A program made the translations under genes and the position numbers. Source: Verrucomicrobiia bacterium (GTDB taxonomy: Bacteria; Verrucomicrobiota; Verrucomicrobiia; JADLBR01; JAIBCM01). Taken from it: 64,000 nucleotides of DNA. The notes under the pieces are model-generated. The model was not told the origin of the DNA. It did not search any database and saw only the letters and a program-made list of their open reading frames with translations. Location: assembly GCA_019694135.1 (NCBI GenBank), contig JAIBCM010000003.1, forward strand, positions 62,001 through 126,000. The letters are read 5' to 3'. This document shows positions 9,141 to 17,858 of the stretch, one piece after another. Position 1 is the first letter of the stretch. Each line of letters begins with the position of its first letter.

Positions 9141-9620
9141 CTATTTTTTCGTTCGTTTTAAAGCAATTTTGCCAGTGCGGCTTAAATCTAAGATTCCAAA
9201 GTTACCCATGAGTTCGAGAAATTTTTCTACTTTGCCTTCATCACCGGTTAATTCGATGGTAAGAGAGTGAGGCTGCACATCTACGATTTTAGTTCGAAAA
9301 ATATCGCACATTTGCATGACTTCGCTACGGGTTTTGGAATCAATTTTTACTTTTACCAAGACCATTTCGCGGCTGACACAATCACCATTTTTAAAATCAA
9401 TCACTTCAATCACGTCTACCAATTTATAAAGTTGCTTGGTGACCTGTTCCAAAACTCGATCATCTCCTGAAACTACCATCGTCATACGAGAGGTTTTTGG
9501 ATCGTGAGTGGGGCCTACGTTTAGAGTTTCGATGTTATAGCCTCGACCCGAGAATAGACCGGAAACTCGGGTTAGAACTCCGAATTTATTCTCAACCAAA
9601 ATGGAAATGGTATGTCTCAC
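9141..9620 (-). CDS. ilvN: Acetolactate synthase small (regulatory) subunit
   Basis: The 159-residue protein starts MRHTISILVENKFGVLTRVS, the ACT domain that binds valine for feedback control of acetolactate synthase. A second regulatory domain follows from about residue 80 (REMVLVKVKIDSKTRSEV). Length and order are typical of the IlvN/IlvH family. It sits directly upstream of ilvC. The catalytic subunit gene usually next to it is absent here, so it must lie elsewhere in the genome. Confidence 0.96.
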   Translation of the reverse strand: MRHTISILVENKFGVLTRVSGLFSGRGYNIETLNVGPTHDPKTSRMTMVVSGDDRVLEQVTKQLYKLVDVIEVIDFKNGDCVSREMVLVKVKIDSKTRSEVMQMCDIFRTKIVDVQPHSLTIELTGDEGKVEKFLELMGNFGILDLSRTGKIALKRTKK

Positions 9621-9677
9621 AAGCTTTATTGGATTGTAGGATGGTTAGACGATGTCTGCGGGGTGGTCAACCGGTTT

Positions 9678-10028
9678 TTATTTTTTCCTCCATTCGGCGT
9701 CGCCCCATAGTTGTTCTAAAGCGTAATGTTGACGCATTTTTTCGTGAAAAATGTGAATGATAAGATCGCCATAGTCCAAGATCATCCAATGACTGGTCGC
9801 GGTTCCTTCCACAGCGTAAGGTTTTCGTCCTGTGTCTTCGCGAACTTTCTTTTCTATTTCTTGAGCGATCGCTTTTAATTGTGGCTCGGATTGGGCGGAA
9901 CAAATCAGAAAATAATCAGTAAAGGTGGGAAGCTTTTTGAGATCTAAAATAGTGATATCGGTTGCTTTTTTGTTTTCTGCGCTTTCACGACAGAGTGTAA
10001 TAAGTTTTTTGGTGGTGACCGGTTTCAT
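9678..10028 (-). CDS. rsfS: Ribosomal silencing factor RsfS
   Basis: RsfS binds ribosomal protein L14 on the 50S subunit and blocks subunit joining when nutrients are scarce. The frame extends upstream to 10100, but the ATG at 10028 is preferred because the homologous region starts MKPVTTKKLITLCRESAENK and this ATG overlaps the nadD TGA in an ATGA junction. The 116-residue product has the family core: ATDITILDL, FTDYFLICSAQSEPQLKAIA, GTATSHWMILDYGDLIIHIF. nadD-rsfS is a widely conserved pair. Confidence 0.95.
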   Translation of the reverse strand: MKPVTTKKLITLCRESAENKKATDITILDLKKLPTFTDYFLICSAQSEPQLKAIAQEIEKKVREDTGRKPYAVEGTATSHWMILDYGDLIIHIFHEKMRQHYALEQLWGDAEWRKK

Positions 10029-10588
10029 GAAGAATAAATTTTTTTCCTTTTGATATAATGAGCGACTTCTTCTGTTACAAGATAGCGAATCGATAAACAT
10101 TTTTTGATTCGAGAACGAATTGCTGTGGCACTAATATCGATTCGACGAGTTAATAAAAATTTATTTCGGAGTGCTCCTTTCTTTGTTTCATCGCGATTTA
10201 AAAAAGTAAAGGTCACTTTTTGTTTCAACTCTTCAAAACGGTGCCACGTTTTTAATTTAGCGATTTGATCCGATCCCAATAACCAAAATAGTTTTGCTCG
10301 AGGAAATTTTTTTTGGAAATAGCTTACAGTATCAATCGAATAAGAAATACCACCCTGTCGAATTTCAAAATCATCCACTTTGAGCCGTGTTTCCCCTTTG
10401 ATCGCCAGTTGCAACATTTTCAAGCGATCTTGGTTGCTAGCTACGGGATTGTGTTTTTTATGGGGCGATTGTGCGCAGGGAACAAAATAAAGTTTATCCC
10501 AACGAAAAGTTTCTAGCGCAGTGCGTGCTAAAATGAGATGTCCTTGATGCACGGGATCAAAAGTTCCGCCGTAAATTGCAATTTTCAT
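10025..10588 (-). CDS. nadD: Nicotinate-nucleotide adenylyltransferase
   Basis: NadD joins nicotinate mononucleotide and ATP to give deamido-NAD in NAD synthesis. The 187-residue protein opens with MKIAIYGGTFDPVHQGHLIL, which holds the nucleotidyltransferase (H/T)xGH motif (HQGH). The second signature is ISATAIRSRIKK near residue 155, and FWLLGSDQIAKLKTW lies between. The gene starts 12 bases after the polysaccharide kinase stop and overlaps rsfS by four bases, so it is probably in one operon from yqjD-like to rsfS. Confidence 0.96.
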   Translation of the reverse strand: MKIAIYGGTFDPVHQGHLILARTALETFRWDKLYFVPCAQSPHKKHNPVASNQDRLKMLQLAIKGETRLKVDDFEIRQGGISYSIDTVSYFQKKFPRAKLFWLLGSDQIAKLKTWHRFEELKQKVTFTFLNRDETKKGALRNKFLLTRRIDISATAIRSRIKKCLSIRYLVTEEVAHYIKRKKIYSS

Positions 10589-10600
10589 TCTTGATTTAAT

Positions 10601-12580
10601 TTACTTTTCCTCGGGGTCGTAATAATCATAGTAGGCAGTGTAAAATTCGTAAAGCTCATGTTCACGTGTGTCGACGTTATTAAATACAGCGCCTAAGATT
10701 TTTACGTTGTTTTCTTGCAAGATATTTTTAACTCGTTGTGCCACATATAGCGGGTATTGATGAGGTTTCACTACCATAATGACCCCTTGCACACCTCGGA
10801 CTAAGCGCAATGCGTCGCTAACGCCGATAATGGGAGGAGCATCCCATAGAATCCATTCATAATCTTTTTTAAGTTCGGTCATGATTTCTTCTAACCGATC
10901 TGAATTGAAGCTTTGCATGGCTGCTTCGGTAACCAATCCACTTGAAATAAAATCGAGATTGGGTAGGCGTGTTGCAGTGATGGCTTCGGAAATCGACCGT
11001 GTTTGAGTCAATAGCTGACCTAATCCAATGGCATTGGGAAGGTTCAAAATTTTATGCAAGCGAGGTCGACGTAAATCAGCATCAACCAATAATGTTTTTG
11101 CGCCACTTTCAGCAATCACCCAAGCTAAATTAAAAAGCGTAGTCGATTTTCCCTCCCCCATTCCTCCGCTTATCAAGGTCAAAGTGCGACAGGCTGATAA
11201 TTTATTTTCGATTTTTGCTTTTAATAAACGATAACCTTCAGCATGGGGCGAAGCGGCTTGGGCATGATTTAAGGTAGGCACATCTTGAGGAATGACCGCT
11301 AGCACAGAAATGCCTGTGGCGCGTTCAAATTGATCGATTGTTTTTACTGAACGATCCAGTCCGCGAATACCCAGTAAAGTAATAATGGCTAAACCTAAGG
11401 CGCCTATGCCACCGATGTTTACTAGTTTCACCCAATCAGGTTGCCAGGCGTGGCCTTCCACATCGCCACGAATTAAAATAGGCGGAGGCAGTTTTGAGGA
11501 TTGATAGTTTTTTTGCAGCAACGTTTCATAAGTTTGCTCATCACGTTCCAATTGAGATTGTGCTTGGGTCAATTTATTTTGGAGCGAAATGATTTTTTCA
11601 GAAGGCGGTAAGGATTGTTGTATTTTCTGGGTTTCTTCCATCTCTTTTTTGAAAGTTTCCATTTTTTTTTCTGAAGCGATCATTTCATTTTCCATGTCTT
11701 GTCTTAAGCTCAATACGATGCTGCCCAAACGTTTTTGTATCCCTACTAGTAATTCTGCAGCTTCTTGAAAACGTGGATGATCTTTTCCATAGCCTTCGAT
11801 TAAGAGCTGTTCCATTTGCGCTTCCAAGTCGCGATATTGCGATAGCAAATCAGAAATCAGACTGGTTTCGACGCCTGTTTTGATAAAATGATCCGCTAGA
11901 TCGATAGACGATAAATCCTTAACGAGGTTCCATTGCCTTTTTTTTTCGTCAAGGAGCGCTTTCTCTTCTGCCCAGCGTCTTTCGAGTCCTTCCGATTTTT
12001 GTATTTCGGCGAGATGGTGAGTAGCTTGATTGGTGAGCGTGGAAAGTTGGCTAGATAACGTTTGAACGAGTAAGGTTTGTTTTTGGATCGTGTCACGCAA
12101 GTCAGCGGTGTTTTCTTCTAAATCGGGATTCAAACGTCGTTGATAAAAAAAGGTGTAAGATTGGGCCACGGCTCTGGCAATAGCCATCGCTTCATTGAGC
12201 GAATTTCCGGTTACTTGAATTTCTAAAAAAGAACTTGATTCGTAAGGAATAAAACGGATTTTTTTAAATAAAAGACGATAAGTATTTTCCAGAGTTAAAG
12301 GAGATTTAGACTCAGAACTCCAACGTTGGTTCAGGTGTAACTGTTCGATGACAGGATAAAGGATGTCGCGTTGTTTGAGACTGGTTTGATGAAATTCGAT
12401 TTCCTTACCTGAGGAAAAAGAACGGGTTAATTCTAAAGTGGCTTTTGCTGTATACTTTGGCGCATGATAAAAATAAAAACCCGTTGCCAGCAAAAAAAAG
12501 CCAAGAAAAAACAACACTAATTTTAGTAAGTTGAGGGAAAGATAGCGAATGATAGTATTGAAAGAAAAACCATTCGCCAT
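10601..12580 (-). CDS. Wzz-type chain-length regulator fused to a BY-kinase (tyrosine autokinase)
   Basis: This 659-residue protein is predicted to control synthesis or export of an exopolysaccharide. The N-terminus is a Wzz chain-length domain: a transmembrane helix at about 17-35, a long periplasmic coiled coil (about 150-350), then a second helix near 385-405. The cytoplasmic kinase follows: Walker A GGMGEGKSTT near residue 470, Walker A' LLVDADLRRPRLH near 500, and Walker B ILWDAPPI near 570. The C-terminus ELYEFYTAYYDYYDPEEK carries six tyrosines, the usual autophosphorylation cluster. No glycosyltransferase or export gene adjoins it, so the polymer is unknown. It is followed closely by nadD and preceded by the yqjKED-like cluster. 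Confidence 0.92.
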   Translation of the reverse strand: MANGFSFNTIIRYLSLNLLKLVLFFLGFFLLATGFYFYHAPKYTAKATLELTRSFSSGKEIEFHQTSLKQRDILYPVIEQLHLNQRWSSESKSPLTLENTYRLLFKKIRFIPYESSSFLEIQVTGNSLNEAMAIARAVAQSYTFFYQRRLNPDLEENTADLRDTIQKQTLLVQTLSSQLSTLTNQATHHLAEIQKSEGLERRWAEEKALLDEKKRQWNLVKDLSSIDLADHFIKTGVETSLISDLLSQYRDLEAQMEQLLIEGYGKDHPRFQEAAELLVGIQKRLGSIVLSLRQDMENEMIASEKKMETFKKEMEETQKIQQSLPPSEKIISLQNKLTQAQSQLERDEQTYETLLQKNYQSSKLPPPILIRGDVEGHAWQPDWVKLVNIGGIGALGLAIITLLGIRGLDRSVKTIDQFERATGISVLAVIPQDVPTLNHAQAASPHAEGYRLLKAKIENKLSACRTLTLISGGMGEGKSTTLFNLAWVIAESGAKTLLVDADLRRPRLHKILNLPNAIGLGQLLTQTRSISEAITATRLPNLDFISSGLVTEAAMQSFNSDRLEEIMTELKKDYEWILWDAPPIIGVSDALRLVRGVQGVIMVVKPHQYPLYVAQRVKNILQENNVKILGAVFNNVDTREHELYEFYTAYYDYYDPEEK

Positions 12581-12617
12581 GAATAACTCATTAAAAAAAA
12601 TTGAAATTCTAAATAGT

Positions 12618-12929
12618 TTATTTGCGTCGTCGCAATAAAGGTAAAACTACTTTACTTGCTAGTAATAAGCCAGAAAAAAACTTGGCAACGCCCGATTTAT
12701 GAGAGGATTCTATGGTTGGAGGTTTTTCTTGTTTTTGTTTTTTTAACAAGCTTCGGATGGCCAAAAAGGCAGCGATACTTTTTGCAAAACCGGCTGCGGC
12801 AAAACCTAGTTTGGCAAAACGCCAGGCGGGCCTTAAATTTCTGGCTTGTTGTGTAAGGCTCGTTCGCTGTTGGGCGATATGGGTAATGAGATTTTGCTTT
12901 TGTTGGGTTAATTGTGAGAGCGAAGCCAT
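12618..12929 (-). CDS. Small YqjK-like protein
   Basis: The 103-residue protein has a basic, Gln-rich N-terminal helix (SLSQLTQQKQNLITHIAQQR), one or two weak hydrophobic helices (about 38-60 and 82-97) and a basic end, LLRRRK. It overlaps the upstream YqjE-like gene by 22 bases. In E. coli the yqjD, yqjE and yqjK genes occur in the same order, and the N-terminal QLxxxIxxQRxxL pattern recalls YqjK. The assignment rests mainly on that context. The function is unknown. Confidence 0.6.
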   Translation of the reverse strand: MASLSQLTQQKQNLITHIAQQRTSLTQQARNLRPAWRFAKLGFAAAGFAKSIAAFLAIRSLLKKQKQEKPPTIESSHKSGVAKFFSGLLLASKVVLPLLRRRK

Positions 12930-13297
12930 GAATAATCCTTTCGAAGTTCTTCAATCGTTGCTTTAAAGGGAGGAGTTGCTAATTTAACCTGTCGGATAAC
13001 GATCCAAACGGATAATCCTGTTAAAAGCGCGTAAAGAGCGCTCAATGCCCACACCACAGCATAGCGATAATCGGTTTCCCAGGTGGAGATGATAATTGCT
13101 GCTGTGAAAGAAAAAAGAAAAAGGAAAAATAAAACTACACCGATGATAGCGCTAACAAAAAGGATAAAAACACGTTTTTTTTCTTCCTGCCATTCCAGGC
13201 AAAACAACTCCATTCGCGTTTTTATCGCTTCTAGGATCGATTCGGATAAATGTTTAATGGATGAAAACCATGAACCAATGCGAGGGGGAGCGCTCAT
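12908..13297 (-). CDS. YqjE-like / phage-holin-superfamily III membrane protein
   Basis: The 129-residue protein has an amphipathic N-terminal helix (SSIKHLSESILEAIKTRMEL), two strong transmembrane helices (about 42-68 and 80-105) and a soluble tail, ATIEELRKDYSWLR. This is the layout of YqjE / holin-X (PF07332-type) proteins, which are inner-membrane envelope proteins of uncertain role and not true lysis holins. The gene lies 13 bases downstream of a DUF883 gene and overlaps the YqjK-like gene. Confidence 0.8.
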   Translation of the reverse strand: MSAPPRIGSWFSSIKHLSESILEAIKTRMELFCLEWQEEKKRVFILFVSAIIGVVLFFLFLFSFTAAIIISTWETDYRYAVVWALSALYALLTGLSVWIVIRQVKLATPPFKATIEELRKDYSWLRSHN

Positions 13298-13310
13298 TTG
13301 CTCAAGAAAA

Positions 13311-13634
13311 TTAACGACGATTGAGCAGGATACCTACCAAAACACCGATGCCAAATCCAATACCAATGGATTCCCATGGGCGATCGTGAACAAAATCGTC
13401 AGTTACGCGCACAGCTTCGCGTCCTTTGTCTTTGGCTACGCTTTCTAATTCGTCGAGTTGTTTTCGGGCTTTTTGCATGCCGTCATTTAATTTTTCTTTA
13501 AGTCCTGAAGCTTTATCTCCGAGTTGTCCTGAAGCTTCTTTTAACAAAACCTCGATATCTCCGATGACAGTCTTAAAATCGGAAATTAATTTATTTTTTG
13601 TATTAGTTTTTGTCATAGTAGTCGCTTCGCTCAT
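13311..13634 (-). CDS. DUF883 / ElaB-YqjD family protein
   Basis: The 107-residue protein has a long charged helix (about 18-75) and the family's C-terminal signature DDFVHDRPWESIGIGFGIG followed by one membrane helix ending LLNRR. E. coli YqjD and ElaB are tail-anchored inner-membrane proteins that bind ribosomes in stationary phase. The C-terminal anchor and the DRPWESIG motif are clear here. It is the first gene of the three-gene cluster, with an upstream AAACTTATG-type start and a modest GGAGAAAA Shine-Dalgarno site. Confidence 0.88.
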   Translation of the reverse strand: MSEATTMTKTNTKNKLISDFKTVIGDIEVLLKEASGQLGDKASGLKEKLNDGMQKARKQLDELESVAKDKGREAVRVTDDFVHDRPWESIGIGFGIGVLVGILLNRR

Positions 13635-13753
13635 AAGTTTTCTCCAGTTTAATTAATTGTCCTAATCTAAAATAATAGTAATAGTGAAAACTTGCAAGCG
13701 GTTTTAGAAATTGCAAATGCATGAGAAGGCAAGTGAAGGTTAAAAATGTGAAC

Positions 13754-13781
13754 TTGCAGGTTATTAAGAAAATTTTATGAT
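13754..13781 (+). promoter_or_regulatory. Candidate promoter of tRNA-Leu(CAG)
   Basis: TATGAT at 13776-13781 matches the -10 consensus at five of six positions and lies about 20 bases before the mature tRNA. TTGCAG at 13754-13759 is a weak -35 with a 16-base spacer. Confidence 0.4.
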
Positions 13782-13801
13782 TTTCTTTTTCATGTGCCCA
13801 T

Positions 13802-13885
13802 GCGCGAGTGGCGAAATGGCAGACGCGCTAGATTCAGGTTCTAGTGGGGAAACCCATGGAGGTTCAAGTCCTCTCTCGCGCACCA
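13802..13885 (+). tRNA. tRNA-Leu (anticodon CAG)
   Basis: Acceptor arms GCGCGAG and CTCGCGC pair perfectly. The anticodon stem CTAGA/TCTAG encloses loop TTCAGGT, giving anticodon CAG. A class II variable arm (TGGGGAAACCCA) and T-arm GGTTCAAGTCC follow. The 3' CCA is encoded at 13883-13885, unlike the other tRNAs in the window. Confidence 0.96.
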
Positions 13886-13994
13886 TAACATAACAAATTT
13901 TGGCCCAACCAAGAAAATATCAAAAAAGAGAGTCGGAGTTGAAGACGGACTCATTGCTACTATTTTAATAGTTAGACAATTAATAAAAAAGGTT

Positions 13995-15407
13995 ATGGAT
14001 GTTATGAGAAAGAAAATTAATTTAGTTTTCGCGCTTGCTACAGGAATGCTGTTGGGTTTGTATCAAGCCAATGCAGTTATCGATGTATCGCTTCAAATGC
14101 AGTTGGGCAATCCAAGCGGGGCAACTTCTGATACCAATGATCACAATCATTACCTGATTACGCGCCCTGTTCAAGCGCTCGATTATAACGACAGCAAGGG
14201 ACATGCAAATTGGGTGAGTTGGGATTTGACGTATGAAGATTTGGGCAAAACCATGCCCTCAGAATATTTCTTCACCGATAACAGCTTGCCTCCTAACTTT
14301 TATCATGTAAAGGACAAGGATTATAATGGGGTCAATGCTATTAATTTCAATCGGGGACATTTATGCCCATCTGCGGATCGAACCGATACCGATACTCATA
14401 ACAATATGGTTTTCTTGATGTCTAACATCATACCCCAATCGGCTCACAATAATAACACTGTTTGGAAAGATTTAGAAAGTTATTGTCGTTCGCTTCTTGC
14501 GAAAAACGAACTTCTCATTATGACTGGGCCAAGTGATTGTGGAAAAAATACGCTTCCAAACGGCAAGATATGCATCCCTTCTAAAATCTGGAAAATTATC
14601 GTGGTTGTTCCGCGTGGTAAAGGCACGGCGCTAAGTAGGATTACGACAACAACCAACCGGGTAATTGCTGTCAGCATTCCAAACGTTACGAATGGACTGA
14701 GCAATGCGTGGCACGATTACATCACCTCTGCATATCAAATTGAACTTGATACGGGGCTCAAGTTTTTCACTGCCTTGCCAGAAGTCATTGCCTCCGCTTT
14801 CCGAGCCAAGATAGATGACTTCGCCAATATAAATAGTGTTACACTCGTTGGGTGGGATGCGAGCGGCTCGACTAACTTTGGTCTCTCGCCACTATCGCCA
14901 AATTCCAAGGCTACCGGGTTGACCGTTGTTGGTCTTACGCGCGGCTTAGGTGTTTACACAAATGGCGTCGCACCCAAGCGTGCGTGGGGCGGATCGACAT
15001 TTACAAATAAAAGTTCGGCCAAAGCCATTGCTGCAAATCAATTCATTACTTTTTCAGTTGCGCCCAAAAATGGTTATACCGTTTCTTTTACCAGCATCAA
15101 CAAATTCGATTATCGACGCTCCGGGACTGGGCCAAGTAAGGGGCTCGTGCAATACCAACTCGACTCAGGTGATTTTGTCGATGTCGCGAATGTTTTCTTC
15201 ACTGATAATACACCATCCGGTTCGTCCATTGCGCCAATTGATCTCTCGGGTATTACAGATCTTCAAAATGTCGGTTATGGAACGAATGTTACATTTCGCA
15301 TTGTGATTTGGGGCGGCACAGGTCCAACGGGCAAATGGGGCATTTATGATATGGCGTATTCACCTGCTCCTGATTTCGCTCTGGCAGGCACTGTCTTGAC
15401 TGAATAA
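13995..15407 (+). CDS. Secreted DNA/RNA non-specific endonuclease with beta-sandwich tail
   Basis: The 470-residue protein has a signal peptide (from Met4: MRKKINLVFALATGML, cleavage after QANA), then a beta-beta-alpha-metal nuclease of the Serratia NucA family. The DRGH motif appears as NRGH with general base His122. By spacing against the Serratia enzyme, Asn144 (SNIIPQ), Asn153 (metal ligand) and Glu161 are all kept. From about residue 280 a separate domain begins (LVGWDASGSTNFG ... GLTRGLGVY ... AWGG), a beta-sandwich seen on many secreted Verrucomicrobia and Planctomycetes proteins. Its codons are more GC-rich (two 60-base lines counted by hand give 55-60%) than neighbouring genes. The start could also be the ATG at 14004. 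It probably degrades extracellular nucleic acid. Confidence 0.9.
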   Translation: MDVMRKKINLVFALATGMLLGLYQANAVIDVSLQMQLGNPSGATSDTNDHNHYLITRPVQALDYNDSKGHANWVSWDLTYEDLGKTMPSEYFFTDNSLPPNFYHVKDKDYNGVNAINFNRGHLCPSADRTDTDTHNNMVFLMSNIIPQSAHNNNTVWKDLESYCRSLLAKNELLIMTGPSDCGKNTLPNGKICIPSKIWKIIVVVPRGKGTALSRITTTTNRVIAVSIPNVTNGLSNAWHDYITSAYQIELDTGLKFFTALPEVIASAFRAKIDDFANINSVTLVGWDASGSTNFGLSPLSPNSKATGLTVVGLTRGLGVYTNGVAPKRAWGGSTFTNKSSAKAIAANQFITFSVAPKNGYTVSFTSINKFDYRRSGTGPSKGLVQYQLDSGDFVDVANVFFTDNTPSGSSIAPIDLSGITDLQNVGYGTNVTFRIVIWGGTGPTGKWGIYDMAYSPAPDFALAGTVLTE

Positions 15408-15460
15408 AATAGAAAACATCAGTCTACACTCCATCCGTATTAGTCATTTACTCTTGTTGC

Positions 15461-17776
15461 CTAGCGATTTCTTATTTCCCACTGGGTAGAAAAATTAGGT
15501 AAGACAGCAGCGTTGTTAAATTTCACTTCGCTATTAAATTTAGGATTTGCAAACCAGATCACACGTTGCTGAGTGCCCTTATTTTCCAAAATGATATCGG
15601 AACGATTATCATTATTAAAAAATCCTGTTCCAACAAATTCCCAATTGCCCGCAACGCCAAAGGAAAAACCGGTTTGAATCTCTAAATTATCGCTCATTGT
15701 CCAAATTACTTTTTCTTTGGTAATGGTGTTTTGCCAAACAAGGTCAGTGCGTTCGTTGTCATCGAAGAAACCGCTCCCAACGATTTTCCACTCTGAGGGA
15801 ACAATAGGCAAAAATGCTCCAGAAAAAGGTGTGGTGCTCCACATAAACCAGATCAACCGTTCTCCAGTTTGATTGTTTTGCCAGACAATATCAGTGTTGC
15901 CATCATTATTAAATTCGCCTGTTGCGGCAATTTGCCAGTTGACATCAATGGTTCCAAGAGAGACTGACTCTTTTACTTTATTTTGATTAGGGAAAACTGG
16001 ATCTAGCAACCAAATTTCTCGTTCTCCCGTGACTTTATTTTCCATGAGGATATCCGAATGCACATCCCGATTAAAATCGCCGACGGCCGCAATGCGCCAA
16101 TTGGGCGATGGCATAAAACCATCTTTTTGAATTTTAATTCCTCCTTGCACTTTTTGAAATCCATTCATCAACCAGATTTCGCTATCGCCCGTTAAGGTGT
16201 TTTGAAATAAAATATCAGTATCCAAAGAAAAATCGAATTTAGCGCTATTGGCTCGCAACAAGCCGTTCCGTCCATTTAATTTTACGCTGAAAAATCCAGT
16301 TTCAAGATCAGCAAATTGTGCTAATCCAATACCGGGATCAAAATCCACTGTGCCTTTGTATTGTCCGACAACGATTGCATTTCCCTCATTGTCACTAGCT
16401 AAATCATGAGGGGTATTAAAATTTATCTCGCCTCCCTGAAAGGCTTGAGCCCAGCGAAAATTGCCTGATCCATCCACGCTTGCGGTAAAAATGGTACTCA
16501 GGGAAATTCCATTAATAGTCTTAGTTTCTGGTCCGGGATCAAAATCTACTACATCATTAAAAGTTCCTGTTAGAAAAATAGGCTCTGTCGTAAAGGGCTC
16601 TGATCCGGTATTGGATTTGTCCAAAGCTAATGCATAAGCGCCTTCATTGCCAACTCCTCCCATGCGTTTCGCCCAAACGAAATTTCCATCTCGATCCAAT
16701 TTCGCAACATAGATATCATTACCTCCAGCGCTCACTAGATTAAAAATGGGACCATTAGGGTTAAAGTCCACTGTATTAGCAAACCACCCACAAAAAACTA
16801 TCTCATCCGCAATATCCAAAGCTAAATCGCTGAGAACCTCAGCGTTGCCTCCTCCAATTCTTTTTGCCCAAACAAAATTTCCGGAAGCTGTAAGTTTAGC
16901 AATAAAAATATCATACTCTCCCGCACTGTTTAATAAAAATTGTCCTGCTCCAGGATCAAAATCTGCCGTTTTTGTAAAAATACCACCCACGTAGACATTG
17001 CCTGTGCGATCCACACCGATGGCCTTGCCATATTCATAATCGTTTAGAGATCCGGTGCCTCCTTTCCCACCCATTTGCTTCACCCACACCAAATTTCCTG
17101 CGGCATTCAACTTTAAAACAAAAATATCATTTCCAGCTACAGGAGTTAAAATGGTTTGATTCGCGCTCGGATCAAAATCACATTTCACAAAAAAACTACC
17201 GGTTATTAAAATATTGCCTGACGAGTCCACAGTGAGTCCTCGTGGTTTTGCTCCACCAATACCCATAGGCGTTTGTTGTCCTTCGATCTGTTTCGCCCAA
17301 ACAAAATCCCCATTATTATTTAATTTTAACACGTACATCTCAAAGTCATCTTTTTCCAACTCAAAGACACCAGGTCCGGGATCAAAATCCGTTTTGGAAG
17401 CAAATGAACCAGTCAAAATCAAATCTTGAGTTTTCGAATCAATTTTTAAATCTCTTGCGCTAATGCCGTCTTGATTATGAATATGCTTTACCCATATTAA
17501 TTGACCCGCCGGAGAAAACTTAGCAATGAACATATTTTCACCTTCATCCGTCAAATTGAGAACACTTAAAGGAGAAGGATCGAAATCAAAACTTTCACCA
17601 TTACTTCCATCAAATGAACCCACTACAAAGGCATTGCCATGAATATCGATTGCAACAGCATCAATCCATGATGCCATGTCAGGATTATTATTACTTTCAA
17701 TCAAAGTAAAATTATCGGCACGTAAAAAGCTGATGACAGAAAAAAAAGTAAGGGAAATAATATTAAATAATCTCAT
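15461..17776 (-). CDS. Secreted SBBP-repeat / FG-GAP-like beta-propeller protein
   Basis: The 771-residue protein has a signal peptide (MRLFNIISLTFFSVISFLRA). Residues about 20-500 hold seven repeats of roughly 55-65 residues, each with GNFVWAK-, D-x-x-GN- and VDFDPG-type motifs, the SBBP propeller signature. Residues about 510-771 hold five shorter units of the form DIVWQNNQTGERLIWFM, resembling FG-GAP/VCBS repeats. No C-terminal sorting signal (PEP-CTERM or T9SS) is visible. A clear Shine-Dalgarno site AAGGAG precedes the start by six bases. It is probably an exported surface or extracellular protein. Its ligand and role are unknown. Confidence 0.85.
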   Translation of the reverse strand: MRLFNIISLTFFSVISFLRADNFTLIESNNNPDMASWIDAVAIDIHGNAFVVGSFDGSNGESFDFDPSPLSVLNLTDEGENMFIAKFSPAGQLIWVKHIHNQDGISARDLKIDSKTQDLILTGSFASKTDFDPGPGVFELEKDDFEMYVLKLNNNGDFVWAKQIEGQQTPMGIGGAKPRGLTVDSSGNILITGSFFVKCDFDPSANQTILTPVAGNDIFVLKLNAAGNLVWVKQMGGKGGTGSLNDYEYGKAIGVDRTGNVYVGGIFTKTADFDPGAGQFLLNSAGEYDIFIAKLTASGNFVWAKRIGGGNAEVLSDLALDIADEIVFCGWFANTVDFNPNGPIFNLVSAGGNDIYVAKLDRDGNFVWAKRMGGVGNEGAYALALDKSNTGSEPFTTEPIFLTGTFNDVVDFDPGPETKTINGISLSTIFTASVDGSGNFRWAQAFQGGEINFNTPHDLASDNEGNAIVVGQYKGTVDFDPGIGLAQFADLETGFFSVKLNGRNGLLRANSAKFDFSLDTDILFQNTLTGDSEIWLMNGFQKVQGGIKIQKDGFMPSPNWRIAAVGDFNRDVHSDILMENKVTGEREIWLLDPVFPNQNKVKESVSLGTIDVNWQIAATGEFNNDGNTDIVWQNNQTGERLIWFMWSTTPFSGAFLPIVPSEWKIVGSGFFDDNERTDLVWQNTITKEKVIWTMSDNLEIQTGFSFGVAGNWEFVGTGFFNNDNRSDIILENKGTQQRVIWFANPKFNSEVKFNNAAVLPNFSTQWEIRNR

Positions 17777-17809
17777 GTTAACTCCTTATTTTTAAATTTT
17801 GTTTTATAA

Positions 17810-17839
17810 ATAATAAATTACATATTTTAAAATAGTCAA
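17810..17839 (-). promoter_or_regulatory. Candidate promoter of the SBBP-repeat gene
   Basis: On the minus strand, TTGACT (17834-17839) and TATTAT (17810-17815) are 18 bases apart, each with five of six consensus matches. The predicted start point is about 25 bases upstream of the ATG, which is preceded by AAGGAG. Confidence 0.5.
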
Positions 17840-17858
17840 AATTTTTTTTGATAAAAAA

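Noticed and set aside
9678-10100. Longer upstream start for rsfS (residues before MKPVTTKK)
   Set aside because: The family core begins at MKPVTTKK, and the ATG at 10028 overlaps the nadD stop in the ATGA pattern seen elsewhere.
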